From contig JAEUMQ010000016.1 in the NCBI GenBank assembly GCA_016791425.1, forward strand, positions 367,496 to 431,495: a DNA stretch of 64,000 bases. Reading direction: 5' to 3'. Source of the stretch: Hyphomonadaceae bacterium. Lineage in GTDB: Bacteria; Pseudomonadota; Alphaproteobacteria; Caulobacterales; Aquidulcibacteraceae. Of this stretch, positions 23,651-32,285 are shown piece after piece; positions within the stretch are counted from its first letter, which is position 1; every line of letters starts with the position of its first letter. Under the pieces are notes generated by a model, which saw nothing but the letters and a program-made list of their open reading frames with translations, was not told where the DNA came from and did no database searches. The translations under genes and the position numbers were made by a program.

Positions 23651-24109
23651 TCAGGCGCTGGCGGCCTTCGGCGAGCCTGCGGACCGACGACCTGCGCGCA
23701 AAGCGTCGAGCGAATACTTCCCGGGCCCGTGCAGCCACAGAACCGCGAAGCCGCCGGCGGTCGCGAAATCCTTGGTGAAGGCGCCGAGCTCGCCGCCGCG
23801 CGTCCAATCCATGTGATAAAGAAGCGGCGCGACGATGCAAAAGCCGCCCAGCAGGAACGCCGCCCAGCGCGTCATGAAGCCCAGCGCAACCGCGAGTCCG
23901 CACAGAATCTGATACGGGATGACGAAGTAAAGCACCTCGCCCGGAATGTTGGCGCGCTCGACGACGGCCATCATCTTGGCCTGGTTGAGATACTTCATGG
24001 TCCCGAAGACGAGGAACGGCGTGGCGAGCAGCAGGCGCGCGACAAGCAGAAGGAGATTGGCGAACGGCTCGCTCGACAAGACGGCGCGCACCATACCTAC
24101 CGGGCCCAT
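23651..24109 (-). CDS. DoxX-family membrane protein
   Basis: 152 residues with a DoxX domain: LLLVARLLLATPFLVFGTMK, MAVVERANIP, YQILCGLAVALGFMTRWAAF, LLYHMDW and FGGFAVLWLHGPGKYSLD-like AGGFAVLWLHGPGKYSLD. Four spans. It follows the Rieske oxygenase gene by 36 nt and is probably cotranscribed. DoxX proteins next to oxygenases may supply electrons from the quinone pool, which would suit a Rieske enzyme without a visible reductase gene. Confidence 0.8.
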   Translation of the reverse strand: MGPVGMVRAVLSSEPFANLLLLVARLLLATPFLVFGTMKYLNQAKMMAVVERANIPGEVLYFVIPYQILCGLAVALGFMTRWAAFLLGGFCIVAPLLYHMDWTRGGELGAFTKDFATAGGFAVLWLHGPGKYSLDALRAGRRSAGSPKAASA

Positions 24110-24145
24110 GCTCCCCTCCTGCTTCAGACTATACGCGCAACGGCG

Positions 24146-25417
24146 TCACCATTTGGCGCTCATCTCATCGGCGAGCGCGACGCGCCACGCGACGTTCGCC
24201 GGCAGGATGGCGTCGCAGGCGCGGATCCGGGCGCTCGCTTCGGGATCGACGCCGACGGGATCCTCGCCGCGCTCCACGGCGGCGATGTTGTCGCGCAGCA
24301 GCCGGCGCATGAGAACGATCGCCCGGTCGGATGTGCCGAGATGCTCCTGCGAGCGATCGACGATCGGCCCCATCCCTTCCTGCAGCGCGAAATCCTGCGT
24401 GTTGAGGCCCTCGATGCCGGTAAAGCTCCGCGCCTTCTGCCTTTGCCTGTCGATGAGGTAGTCGTTGGCGAGGTTCTTCTTCAGGCGGAACGTGCCGTCG
24501 ACCAAGTCGTCCGTCCCCCGGCCGCAGAAAGCCTCGCACGCTTCCCAGTCCTCGGGCGTCAGCGCCGTGTGCGCGTCGTAGGCGCAGCTCCAATTGTAGA
24601 CGTGAGTGTGCTCGTCATCGATCGGCGCCCAGAACTTGCCGTCCACCCTGGCCGCGTTGAGCCGCTCGCCGGTCGGGCTCGTGAACGCGCCGAAGACATT
24701 GCCGTGCGGCATGATGAAATGATTGAAGCGCACATAGTTCCGCTCCGGGTCGATGCGCCGGACGGTCGCGTACCAATAGCCGTAATCGGTCGCCTCAAGC
24801 TCTGCGCGCGGCGTGCGATCGCGGTTGCGTGTTTCGGTGGTGTCGCCCAGGCGCTCGTTGTGAAGAAAGGAGGAATGCGACATGTCCAACCCGCCTTCCA
24901 GCGCCTGAAGATAGTTGCTGTGCTGGAAGGTCTTGGACACGTAGCGATGCGTGGGCGCCGCGCGCAGCCATTCATAATTGGGCGGAGCAGGCTGCTTCTC
25001 CGGCGGCCCGAGATAGGCCCACACCACTCCGCCGCGCTCCACCGTCGGATAGGCCTTGAGCTTCACCTTGGCTTGGAGGCGCGTGTCGGCCGGCTCCGAG
25101 GGCATGTCGACGCAATCGCCCTTCGTGTCGAATTTCCAGCCGTGATAGACGCAGCGGAGCCCGCATTCCTCGTTGCGCCCGAAAAAGAGCGGCGCGCGCC
25201 GGTGCGGACAATACGCGTCCACCAGTCCCACCGCCCCGGCCGTGTTGCGAAAGGCGAGGAGATCTTCGCCGAGCAAGCGCACGCGCACCGGCGGACCATC
25301 GTGCTCCGGCAATTCTTGCGACAGGCACGCCGGCTGCCAATAGCGCCGCAGGAACGCGCCGCCCGGCGTTCCCGGTCCCACGCGCGTCAGACGTTCGTTG
25401 TCCTCAACTGACAGCAA
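24146..25417 (-). CDS. Rieske non-haem iron oxygenase, phthalate 4,5-dioxygenase type
   Basis: 423 residues. Rieske cluster ligands are Cys70-Pro-His72 and Cys89-Val-Tyr-His92 (CVYHGWKFD). The mononuclear iron site is Asp178, His181 and His186 in GLDMSHSSFLHNE. Length and blocks (PACLSQELPEHDGPPVRV, LLGEDLLAFRNTAG) match phthalate-dioxygenase/VanA-like single-component alpha subunits. It hydroxylates or O-demethylates aromatic acids with O2 and reducing equivalents. No dedicated ferredoxin or reductase is adjacent. The window's own ferredoxin pair is at 60.5-62.1 kb. ligAB at 4-5 kb could act on a catechol product, which is speculative. Confidence 0.88.
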   Translation of the reverse strand: MLSVEDNERLTRVGPGTPGGAFLRRYWQPACLSQELPEHDGPPVRVRLLGEDLLAFRNTAGAVGLVDAYCPHRRAPLFFGRNEECGLRCVYHGWKFDTKGDCVDMPSEPADTRLQAKVKLKAYPTVERGGVVWAYLGPPEKQPAPPNYEWLRAAPTHRYVSKTFQHSNYLQALEGGLDMSHSSFLHNERLGDTTETRNRDRTPRAELEATDYGYWYATVRRIDPERNYVRFNHFIMPHGNVFGAFTSPTGERLNAARVDGKFWAPIDDEHTHVYNWSCAYDAHTALTPEDWEACEAFCGRGTDDLVDGTFRLKKNLANDYLIDRQRQKARSFTGIEGLNTQDFALQEGMGPIVDRSQEHLGTSDRAIVLMRRLLRDNIAAVERGEDPVGVDPEASARIRACDAILPANVAWRVALADEMSAKW

Positions 25418-25505
25418 AGGCGGGTCTCCTCGCTCGGCAAGGACGCGGCTTCATATCGATCCCGCTCATCGGCCGCGACCACGCTTGCGCGTCGTTCGAG
25501 CAAAA

Positions 25506-25523
25506 TGCTATAGTCTGATAGCA
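25506..25523. promoter_or_regulatory. 18-bp inverted repeat between divergent Rieske and coxG-side genes
   Basis: TGCTAT-AGTCTG-ATAGCA is a perfect 6-bp-arm palindrome, with outer bases extending it to AATGCTAT/ATAGCAAT-like. Spaced like a dimeric repressor site (GntR/MarR/TetR class). A matching half-site (ATAGCATT) occurs at 19823-19830 before the iron operon. No regulator gene is adjacent. Confidence 0.5.
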
Positions 25524-25615
25524 ATACACGTCAAGCGCGGGCGGTGGGAGCGCTTGAGTTCCAAGGTCGCGCAGCGTGTCGGCGTTCGTCGGGTGGTATT
25601 TTGGCGGGGCGCCCG

Positions 25616-25747
25616 ATGAGACGCGACAGGTCCGATTTCATCATCGTCGGGGCCGGATCGGCAAGCCGTGTGCTCGCCAACGTGATGATGGCGGAGAGGG
25701 CGTCCGATAGATCCTGGGCCAGCCGCCGTCCCCTGATCCCCAACTGA
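25616..25747 (+). pseudogene. Remnant of a GMC-type FAD oxidoreductase N-terminus
   Basis: A 43-codon frame whose product contains RSDFIIVGAGSASRVLANVM. This matches the start of glucose-methanol-choline oxidoreductases (DFIIVGAGSAGCVLANRL) but with the third glycine and following Cys replaced, and similarity ends after LAN. No further GMC sequence follows before coxG. It is probably a decayed fragment left by a deletion or exchange, upstream of coxG. Confidence 0.5.
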
Positions 25748-25774
25748 GACGCGCCCATCTGCAAGGGAACGAGC

Positions 25775-26344
25775 ATGGATTTCAAGGGACGCTATGAAAT
25801 CGCCGGATCGCCGCAAGCGGTCTGGGAGGCGCTGCATGATGCCGACGTGCTGAAAGAATGCATCACCGGCGCCGAGACAGTCACGCGCGTGTCGCCGACC
25901 GCGTATGCCGCGCGCGTCGCCTTGAAGATCGGGCCGGTGCAGGCGCGCTTCGACGGCAAGGTCGATTGGCTCGATGAGCAGCCGCCCGAGGGCTACGCCT
26001 ATGCCGGCACGCTGAAGGGAGAAGGCCAGGGCGGCGCCGCGGGATTTGCGCGCGGAGAGGCGCGGGTGCTGCTCAAGCAGGAAGGCGCGCGCGCCGTTCT
26101 CACCTATGAAGCGAAGGCGACGATCGGCGGAAAGCTCGCGCAGGTCGGCCAGCGCCTGGTTGATTCCGTCGCCAAATCGCAGGCCGACGACTTCTTCTCC
26201 AAGTTCGCCGCGCATGTCGGTAGCGCGCCTGTTGCAGGGCCGCCGGCGTCCACGCCGGCGAAAGCCGCAGCCCCATCATGGATCTGGATTGCGGCGGCGG
26301 CCGTCGCCGCGCTTCTTGTCGTTCTGGCGCTCGCGCTGCGCTGA
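25775..26344 (+). CDS. coxG: CoxG-like SRPBCC protein with C-terminal membrane anchor
   Basis: 189 residues. The SRPBCC/CoxG domain spans about 1-145: MDFKGRYEIAGSPQAVWEAL, CITGAETVTRVSPTAYAARV, KIGPVQARFDGKV, and TYEAKATIGGKLAQVGQRL. An Ala/Pro linker leads to a terminal helix (WIWIAAAAVAALLVVLALAL). CoxG recruits the molybdenum hydroxylase to the membrane in CO dehydrogenase systems and has relatives in other xanthine-oxidase-family clusters. It converges on the large-subunit gene, 4 bp away. Confidence 0.87.
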   Translation: MDFKGRYEIAGSPQAVWEALHDADVLKECITGAETVTRVSPTAYAARVALKIGPVQARFDGKVDWLDEQPPEGYAYAGTLKGEGQGGAAGFARGEARVLLKQEGARAVLTYEAKATIGGKLAQVGQRLVDSVAKSQADDFFSKFAAHVGSAPVAGPPASTPAKAAAPSWIWIAAAAVAALLVVLALALR

Positions 26345-26348
26345 GCGC

Positions 26349-28685
26349 CTATGCCGCTTTCGCGCGCCGCGCCTGCTCGATCGCCTCCCAGATCCGCGCC
26401 GGCGTCGCCGGCATCTCGATGTGCTTCACGCCAAGGGGCCGCAATGCGTCGCAGATCGCGTTGATCACCGCGGGCAGCGCGCCCACCAGCGCGCTCTCCC
26501 CCGCGCCCTTCACGCCCAGCGGATTGTTCGGCGCCGGGACTTCCTGGCTCTTGATCTCGATCGCCGGCAGGTCCTTGGCGCGCGGCATGCAATAATCCAT
26601 GAACGAGCCCGTCAACAACTGCGCGCTCTCGCCGTCGAACACGATTTTCTCGCAAAGCGCCTGGCCGATCCCCTGCGCGATGCCGCCCACCGCCTGCCCT
26701 TTGACCACCAGCGGATTGATCACCACGCCGACATCCTCGCTCAGCCAATAGCCGACGATGCTCGTCTCGCCGGTTGCAGGATCGATCTCCACTTCGCAGA
26801 CGTGGCAGCCGTTCGGAAAATTGATGCCGTCGGACACGAACGCCACCCGCTCGGCGAAGCCGACGCCGAGATGCGCGGGCATCTGGCGGAAGTCGTGCGC
26901 GAAGCGCGCGATCCCGGCGAGATCGACCGAGCGGTTCGTGGCGCGCGTTGTAAAGACGCCGGCGTCGAAGGCGATGTCGCTTTCCTCGACTTCCAGCATG
27001 TGCGCCGCGATTTGCTTTCCTCTCGCGATGATGCGCTCCGCCGCGCAGACCAGCGCCGAGCCGGCTACCGTCATTGACCGGGAAGCCCCGGTGCCGCGCC
27101 CGAAAGGCGTCAGGTCGGTGTCGCCATAGATCATCCGCATGTCCTTCGGCGCGATGCCAAGCATGGAGGCCACGACTTGCCTGAAGGTCGTCTCGTGGCT
27201 TTGGCCGTGACTGTGCGTGCCGACCACGATGGTGACCGCGCCGCTCGTGTCGAAGCGGATCTCGGCGGTTTCGTCGCGTACGCCGGCCGCCGATTCGATC
27301 GCGTAGGCCATGCCGATGCCGCGCAATTTGCCGCGCGCCTGCGACCGCGCGCGCCGCTCGGGAAAGCCGGCCCAGTCGGCCATTCTCATGGCCGTGTCGA
27401 AGCCCTTCTCGAAATCGCCGCTGTCATAGGTGTGGACGAAGCCCGTGTCATACGGGATGGCCGCGGTCGGGATGAGGTTGCGCCGCCGCAGCTCGGCCGG
27501 ATCGATGCTCATCTCAGCCGCAGCAATGTCGATGATGCGTTCGATCATGAACGTCGTTTCCGGCCGTCCGGCGCCCCGCATGGCGATGATCGGCGTCGTG
27601 TTCGTAAAGACGGCCGACACCTCCCAATCGACGTTGCGATTCGTGTAGACGCCGCAGATGCTTCCGACATGATGAAAGCCGCATTGCAGGCCCGCATTGG
27701 TGAGATAGGCGCCGAGATTGAGGACGTTCTTGACCTTGACACCGAGGAACTTTCCATTCGCGTCGAGGGCGAGCTCCACCTGGGCGAGATTGTCCCGCGC
27801 TTGAAAATCCGCGAGGAAAGCCTCGCTTCGCGTGCACACCCACTTCACCGGCCGGTCGCATTTCCGCGCCGCCCACAGCACGAGCGCAAGCTCCGGATGC
27901 GAATAGCCTTTCCCGCCAAACGCGCCGCCGACATCGGGAGAAATGACACGCAGCTTGTTCTCCGGAATGCGGAAGATGCGCGTCGCGATCTCGTTGCGCG
28001 TCGTGTGCGGCGCCTGCACGGCGGCATGCAGCGTGTATCGATCCTCGACGGGGTCGTAGAGGCCGATCCCGACGCGTGGCTCAATGGACGCATGCGCCAC
28101 GCGGCTGATCGCGAACTCGCCCTTCGCCACGTGCGCGGCCTGCGCGAACGCCGCCGCCGTCGCCTTGCGGTCGCCCAGCTCCACAAAGACGCATTCGTTG
28201 TTGGGAACTTCATCCCACACCAGCGGCGCCCCTTTCGCCAGCGCGGCCTTAATGTCGCTGATCGCCGGCAGCTCCTCGTAGTCCACCAGCACCAGGTCGG
28301 CGCCATCGCGCGCCGCCTCGGCGCTCGTCGCCACCACGATCGCCACGGGATCGCCGACGAACCGCACGCGCTCCGCCTCCAGAATGCGGAACGGCGGCTC
28401 GAAATTCGGCTCGCCCTGCCGATTGGTCTTGCGCATTTTCGAGGTATAGCCGCCGAAGCCCTCCGCTCTTGCGTCTTCGCCTGTCAGAACGAGCAGCACG
28501 CCGGGCGCCGCCTGCGCCGCGGAGATGTCGAATCCCTTGATGCGCGCCGAGGCATAGGGCGAGCGCACGACCTCCATGAAGGCGAGGCCGGACATCGGAA
28601 TATCGTCTGTGTAGCGGCCGCGCCCGGTGATGAAACGCACGTCTTCCAAGCGGGGCAACGGCGCGCCGATTCCGAATTCATCCAT
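26349..28685 (-). CDS. Xanthine dehydrogenase-family molybdopterin-binding (large) subunit
   Basis: 778 residues of the aldehyde oxidase/CoxL family. The Mo-cofactor domain includes GGAFGGKGYSHPELAL, and near residue 366 the active-site loop reads AMRGAGRPE. True CO dehydrogenases have a Cys-bearing VAYRCSFR loop, so this is a form-II-like aldehyde or hydroxylase enzyme, not CODH. The catalytic Glu is in VKGAGESALVG near residue 725. No Tat or Sec signal is seen, so it is cytoplasmic. Last gene of the eight-gene operon. Its start is 17 bp after the FAD-subunit stop. The substrate is probably an aldehyde or N-heterocycle. Confidence 0.9.
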   Translation of the reverse strand: MDEFGIGAPLPRLEDVRFITGRGRYTDDIPMSGLAFMEVVRSPYASARIKGFDISAAQAAPGVLLVLTGEDARAEGFGGYTSKMRKTNRQGEPNFEPPFRILEAERVRFVGDPVAIVVATSAEAARDGADLVLVDYEELPAISDIKAALAKGAPLVWDEVPNNECVFVELGDRKATAAAFAQAAHVAKGEFAISRVAHASIEPRVGIGLYDPVEDRYTLHAAVQAPHTTRNEIATRIFRIPENKLRVISPDVGGAFGGKGYSHPELALVLWAARKCDRPVKWVCTRSEAFLADFQARDNLAQVELALDANGKFLGVKVKNVLNLGAYLTNAGLQCGFHHVGSICGVYTNRNVDWEVSAVFTNTTPIIAMRGAGRPETTFMIERIIDIAAAEMSIDPAELRRRNLIPTAAIPYDTGFVHTYDSGDFEKGFDTAMRMADWAGFPERRARSQARGKLRGIGMAYAIESAAGVRDETAEIRFDTSGAVTIVVGTHSHGQSHETTFRQVVASMLGIAPKDMRMIYGDTDLTPFGRGTGASRSMTVAGSALVCAAERIIARGKQIAAHMLEVEESDIAFDAGVFTTRATNRSVDLAGIARFAHDFRQMPAHLGVGFAERVAFVSDGINFPNGCHVCEVEIDPATGETSIVGYWLSEDVGVVINPLVVKGQAVGGIAQGIGQALCEKIVFDGESAQLLTGSFMDYCMPRAKDLPAIEIKSQEVPAPNNPLGVKGAGESALVGALPAVINAICDALRPLGVKHIEMPATPARIWEAIEQARRAKAA

Positions 28686-28702
28686 CTCTCGATCTCCGCC
28701 GC

Positions 28703-29512
28703 TTACGCGCCCGAAAGCGCTGCCGCCGCGGCGCGCGCGGCCATGACACGAACGAGCTGCGCGCGGTACGCTGCCGAGCCGTGAATGTCTGCATTGAGAT
28801 CGGCGGCCGCCACGCGCACGTCGGCCAGGGCGTCAGGCGTGAAGCTGCGCGCCAGCGCCTGCTCCATCTCTGCGGCGCGGAAAACGCACGCGCCCGCGCC
28901 GGTCACCGCGACGCGCACGTCCTTGCCGGTTTCGGCGACGAAGACGCCCGCCATCGCATAGCCGGACGCGGGATTGCGGACCTTGGCGTAGCCCGCGCGC
29001 CTGGGCCCCGGGAATGCCACTTCCGTGATGATCTCGCCCGGCTCGAGCGCGGTCGAGAACATCCCGGTGAAGAACGCGTCCGCCGCGATCGTCCGCCGCG
29101 TTGTCCTGATGACTGCCCCGAGCCCCAGCACGGCGCTGGGATAGTCGGCGGCCGGATCGTTGTTGGCGAGCGAGCCGCCGATGGTGCCGCGGTTGCGCAC
29201 CGCCGGGTCGCCGATGCCGCCGGCAAGCGCCGCCAGCGCCGGGATCGCGGCGCGCACCTCAGGTGCGGCGGCCACCGTCGCGTGGCGCGTGCAGGCGCCG
29301 ATCACCAGCGTGTCCTTCTCGCGTCTGATGAAGGAGAGCCCCGGCACGCGCGCGATATCGATGAGCGTCGAGGGCGCGGCCAGCCGCTGCTTCATCGTTG
29401 GGATCAGCGTCATGCCGCCGGCGAGGTACCGCGGATCGTCCGCCTCGCGAAAGGCCGCTTCCGCCGCGGCGAGATCGGCGGGACGCACATAGGTGAAAGA
29501 CGCGGGATACAT
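28703..29512 (-). CDS. Molybdenum hydroxylase FAD-binding (medium) subunit
   Basis: 269 residues, CoxM-like. FAD motifs AGGMTLIPTMKQRL (pyrophosphate loop) and TIGGSLANNDPAADYP (isoalloxazine loop) are both present. The CO_deh_flav C-terminal domain follows from about residue 165. It passes electrons from the iron-sulphur subunit to the acceptor. It begins one base after the small-subunit stop. Confidence 0.92.
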   Translation of the reverse strand: MYPASFTYVRPADLAAAEAAFREADDPRYLAGGMTLIPTMKQRLAAPSTLIDIARVPGLSFIRREKDTLVIGACTRHATVAAAPEVRAAIPALAALAGGIGDPAVRNRGTIGGSLANNDPAADYPSAVLGLGAVIRTTRRTIAADAFFTGMFSTALEPGEIITEVAFPGPRRAGYAKVRNPASGYAMAGVFVAETGKDVRVAVTGAGACVFRAAEMEQALARSFTPDALADVRVAAADLNADIHGSAAYRAQLVRVMAARAAAAALSGA

Positions 29513-29513
29513 T

Positions 29514-29972
29514 TCAGCTTTCCGCCGCCGCCTTGATGGCCTTCACGATGTTCACGTAGCCGGTGCAGCGACAGAGGTTGCCTTCGAGCTCCTCGCGGAT
29601 CGTTTCTTCGTCGGGGCTCTTGTGCCTGCGCAGGATGTCGATGCCGGCCATGATCATGCCGGGCGTGCAGAAGCCGCATTGCAGCGCGTGATGCTGCTGG
29701 AACGCCGCCTGCATCGAGTGCAGCCTCCCAGGCTCGCCGACGCCTTCGATCGTGACGATCTCGTCCCCGTCCGCCTGCGCGGCGAACATCGTGCATGATT
29801 TTACGGCCTCGCCGTTCAGGTGAATCGTGCACGCGCCGCACTGACTCGTGTCGCAGCCGACATGCGTTCCAGTCAGCCGCAAATGCTCGCGCAGGAAATG
29901 CACGAGCAAGGTGCGATCCTCGACGTCGGCGCGCACGTCCGCGCCGTTCACTCGCATCGAGACAGATGTCAC
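29514..29972 (-). CDS. Molybdenum hydroxylase [2Fe-2S] (small) subunit
   Basis: 152 residues from a GTG at 29972 with GAGGGAG six bases upstream. A Met five codons later (29957) is an alternative. The plant-type cluster is in [16 protein letters not shown], then KSC. The second cluster, in a helical domain, is in [12 protein letters not shown] and NLCRCTGY. All eight Cys are present. It relays electrons from molybdopterin to FAD. It follows the cytochrome gene by 19 nt, suggesting the cytochrome is the enzyme's redox partner or a shared component. Confidence 0.92.
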   Translation of the reverse strand: MTSVSMRVNGADVRADVEDRTLLVHFLREHLRLTGTHVGCDTSQCGACTIHLNGEAVKSCTMFAAQADGDEIVTIEGVGEPGRLHSMQAAFQQHHALQCGFCTPGMIMAGIDILRRHKSPDEETIREELEGNLCRCTGYVNIVKAIKAAAES

Positions 29973-29991
29973 GCCGGCTCCCTCTCTCAGA

Positions 29992-30348
29992 TCATTCGCG
30001 CAGCAGCGGGATCGCATCGGCCGGCTGCGGCCGCGGCAAAGTCGCGAGATAGGCGCGAATGTCGGTGACCGCCGCGTCCTCCAGAACGCTTGCCGGATAG
30101 GCGGGCATCGCGCCTGCTGGATTGCGAAGGTAGTGGATGATGATCGGCGCCGGCAGCGGATCGGGCGCAATGCGCGGACCCGAGAGCCCTCCAGCGCCGG
30201 CATAACCATGACACGCATAGCACCCCACCCGGACATAAAGCGCGCGGCCCCGCTCGGCCGCGGATGCGCCCGCATCCTCGGCGGTTTGCGCGCGCACCGG
30301 CGCAGCGAGTGAAAGGGCGAGCGCGACAAGGAGAACGACCCGGGTCAT
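29992..30348 (-). CDS. Periplasmic c-type cytochrome
   Basis: 118 residues: signal peptide ending near VRAQ, then a single haem site Cys43-Tyr-Ala-Cys46-His47 and a likely axial Met in GAMPAYP. A class I cytochrome c of about 98 mature residues. ATGA overlap with the ThDP enzyme gene shows tight coupling. It could take electrons from the exported ThDP enzyme or, through the membrane, from the molybdenum hydroxylase, and pass them to an oxidase. Confidence 0.9.
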   Translation of the reverse strand: MTRVVLLVALALSLAAPVRAQTAEDAGASAAERGRALYVRVGCYACHGYAGAGGLSGPRIAPDPLPAPIIIHYLRNPAGAMPAYPASVLEDAAVTDIRAYLATLPRPQPADAIPLLRE

Positions 30349-32285
30349 CGCGGCTCACACACGACATCGAGAAGCGCGGGCTCCCCGCGACGAACGACCT
30401 CCAGCGCCCTGCCGATGGCCGGGCCAAGCGCGGCGGGATCGGCGATGGGACCTTCCGCCCACACGCCCATGCCGGCGGCCACCTTTGCGAAGTCGATGGC
30501 GGGATTGTCGATCGTCGTGCCGATATGGGCGCGATCGATCCCGCGCGCATGACGGTTCGCCATGCGCTGGATGTGCATGACCTCCTGGTGGTAGGCGCGA
30601 TTATTGTGCACGACCATCAGCAACGGAATCCTGTGGTGCGCAGCGGTCCAGAGCGCCTGCGGACAATAGAGCAGATCGCCGTCGCCGACGAAGCCGATCA
30701 CGAGGCGCCCCTGCGCGCGGTGCGCCAGCGCGGCGCCGATCGCGGCCGGGCCGCCATAGCCGATCCCCTGCCCCCCGGATCCGCCGAGATATTGGTGCTG
30801 CTTCTCGAAGCGCCAAAGCCGTTGCGGCCAGCGGCTCTTGAAGAGCGTGTCCGACGCCATCACCCAATCGGCATCCTTCACCTTGGCCCAAAGCTCGGCT
30901 GCGAGCCGCGCCACGGAGATCGGGCTGGCGTCCCAGCCATACGAGGCGTCCCGACGCGACGCTGCGCGTTCCAGGCGGTTCGCTTCAGCCAGCGCGCGCG
31001 CGCGCGCGGCGCGGCCCGACGCCGATCCGCCGGCGCGGCGCACTTCCTCGACAAGCTGAGGAAGGCACGTCTGCGCATCCGCGGTGATTGCAAGGTCGGC
31101 GTAATTGTAGCGCTGGAAGTCCTGCACGTTCGGCGTCACGTGGAGGTCGTTCGTGGAGATCGTGATGATCTTGACGCCAGGGGCGGTGATCGCGCGCTCC
31201 GCACCGCCTTCGCTGTAGAGCGAACCCCACATGTCCCACACCTCAAGGCCCAGGATAACGTCGGCTTCGCGGGCAAGCTGCGTCGCGCGCGGGCTTTGGT
31301 TGTACAGCACCGACACGCACAGCGGATGCGTGTTCGGCATGTTGAGCCGGCCCAGCCGATCGATGACCGGCGCCTGCAAGGTCTCGGCGAGCGCGACCAG
31401 CGCATCCATCCCGGCCTGATCGCGCACCAATTGGTCCGCGATGATGAGCGGGCGCTCCGCGCGCGCCAGCAGGCGTGCAGCCTCGCGGAGCGCGCCGAGG
31501 TCAGCGGCGGGCGGACGCGGCCGCGTGACACGCACGGGCGGCAACCCGTCCGGCGCAGGCGCCTCTTGCATGCTCTTGTCGGCGGTAACCAGCACCGGCG
31601 CGCACGGCGGCGTGACGGCAAGCCCGTAGGCGCGGACGAGAGATTCGCCGAAGCCCCGCAGCGACACGGGCTGGTCGGACCATTTCGTGATGTCGCGGAC
31701 GATCGCCCCGTCGGTTTGCGTGGAATGGTTCCACTCCGTCGCGCCATGCCGCGCCATCGCGTCGATCGTATTGCCGGAGATCATCACGATCGGCGTGCGG
31801 TCGCACCAGGCGTTGTAGATCGCCATCGATCCATGCGTGAGCCCGACGACGCCGTGCAGCAACGCGCCCATCGGCTTGCCGGCCGCCTTCGCGTAGCCGT
31901 GGCACATCGCCACCGCGATCTCCTCATGCAGGCACGTCAACAGCTCGGGCTGCCGGTTGCCGCCGTAATTGATCAGCGATTCATGGATCGCCCGGAAACT
32001 CGAGCCGGGATTGGTCGTGATGTAGTCCAGATCGAGCGACTTGATGACATCGACCATGTAGTCGGAGCCGGTCCTGCCGACGACGCGCGCCTCACGCGGC
32101 GGCGCAGTCTCAGCGGCGCGCTGCTCGGCCGAAGGCGGCGTCACGCCGCGCGGCGGCGGTGCTTGGGCTTGCGCTTGCCCAGGAGCTTCCTGACCCATGG
32201 CCGGCGCGGCGGCCCCCGCGGCGGCAGTCGCTGCTGCAGTGGAGAGCAGCGATCGTCGGCTCAGGCGTACGCCATCCTTCTTCAT
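30345..32285 (-). CDS. Tat-signal thiamine-diphosphate enzyme (acetolactate synthase-like fold)
   Basis: 646 residues. The N-terminus has a twin-arginine pattern (LSRRSLLSTAAA) and an Ala-rich hydrophobic stretch ending near AMGQ, then a Pro/Ala linker to about residue 68. The ThDP Pyr domain begins near 72, with catalytic Glu121 in CLHEEIAVAM. The middle domain covers about 250-390. The PP domain carries GFVGDGDLLYCPQALW and VVHNN (GDG...NN motif). ThDP lyases and decarboxylases are normally cytosolic, so export is unusual, although Tat-tagged relatives exist. It might decarboxylate a 2-keto acid to an aldehyde for the molybdenum hydroxylase, which is inferred. It overlaps the binding-protein and cytochrome genes. 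Confidence 0.85.
   Translation of the reverse strand: MKKDGVRLSRRSLLSTAAATAAAGAAAPAMGQEAPGQAQAQAPPPRGVTPPSAEQRAAETAPPREARVVGRTGSDYMVDVIKSLDLDYITTNPGSSFRAIHESLINYGGNRQPELLTCLHEEIAVAMCHGYAKAAGKPMGALLHGVVGLTHGSMAIYNAWCDRTPIVMISGNTIDAMARHGATEWNHSTQTDGAIVRDITKWSDQPVSLRGFGESLVRAYGLAVTPPCAPVLVTADKSMQEAPAPDGLPPVRVTRPRPPAADLGALREAARLLARAERPLIIADQLVRDQAGMDALVALAETLQAPVIDRLGRLNMPNTHPLCVSVLYNQSPRATQLAREADVILGLEVWDMWGSLYSEGGAERAITAPGVKIITISTNDLHVTPNVQDFQRYNYADLAITADAQTCLPQLVEEVRRAGGSASGRAARARALAEANRLERAASRRDASYGWDASPISVARLAAELWAKVKDADWVMASDTLFKSRWPQRLWRFEKQHQYLGGSGGQGIGYGGPAAIGAALAHRAQGRLVIGFVGDGDLLYCPQALWTAAHHRIPLLMVVHNNRAYHQEVMHIQRMANRHARGIDRAHIGTTIDNPAIDFAKVAAGMGVWAEGPIADPAALGPAIGRALEVVRRGEPALLDVVCEPR

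Noticed and set aside
23648..25411. 587-codon open frame on the plus strand
   Set aside because: Antisense to the DoxX and Rieske genes, which have clear motifs.
26349..29972. Calling the Mo-FAD-FeS genes a CO dehydrogenase (coxLMS)
   Set aside because: The large subunit has AMRGAGRPE at the active-site loop, not the Cys-containing CODH loop, and the operon partners do not match CO oxidation. Kept as a generic molybdenum hydroxylase.
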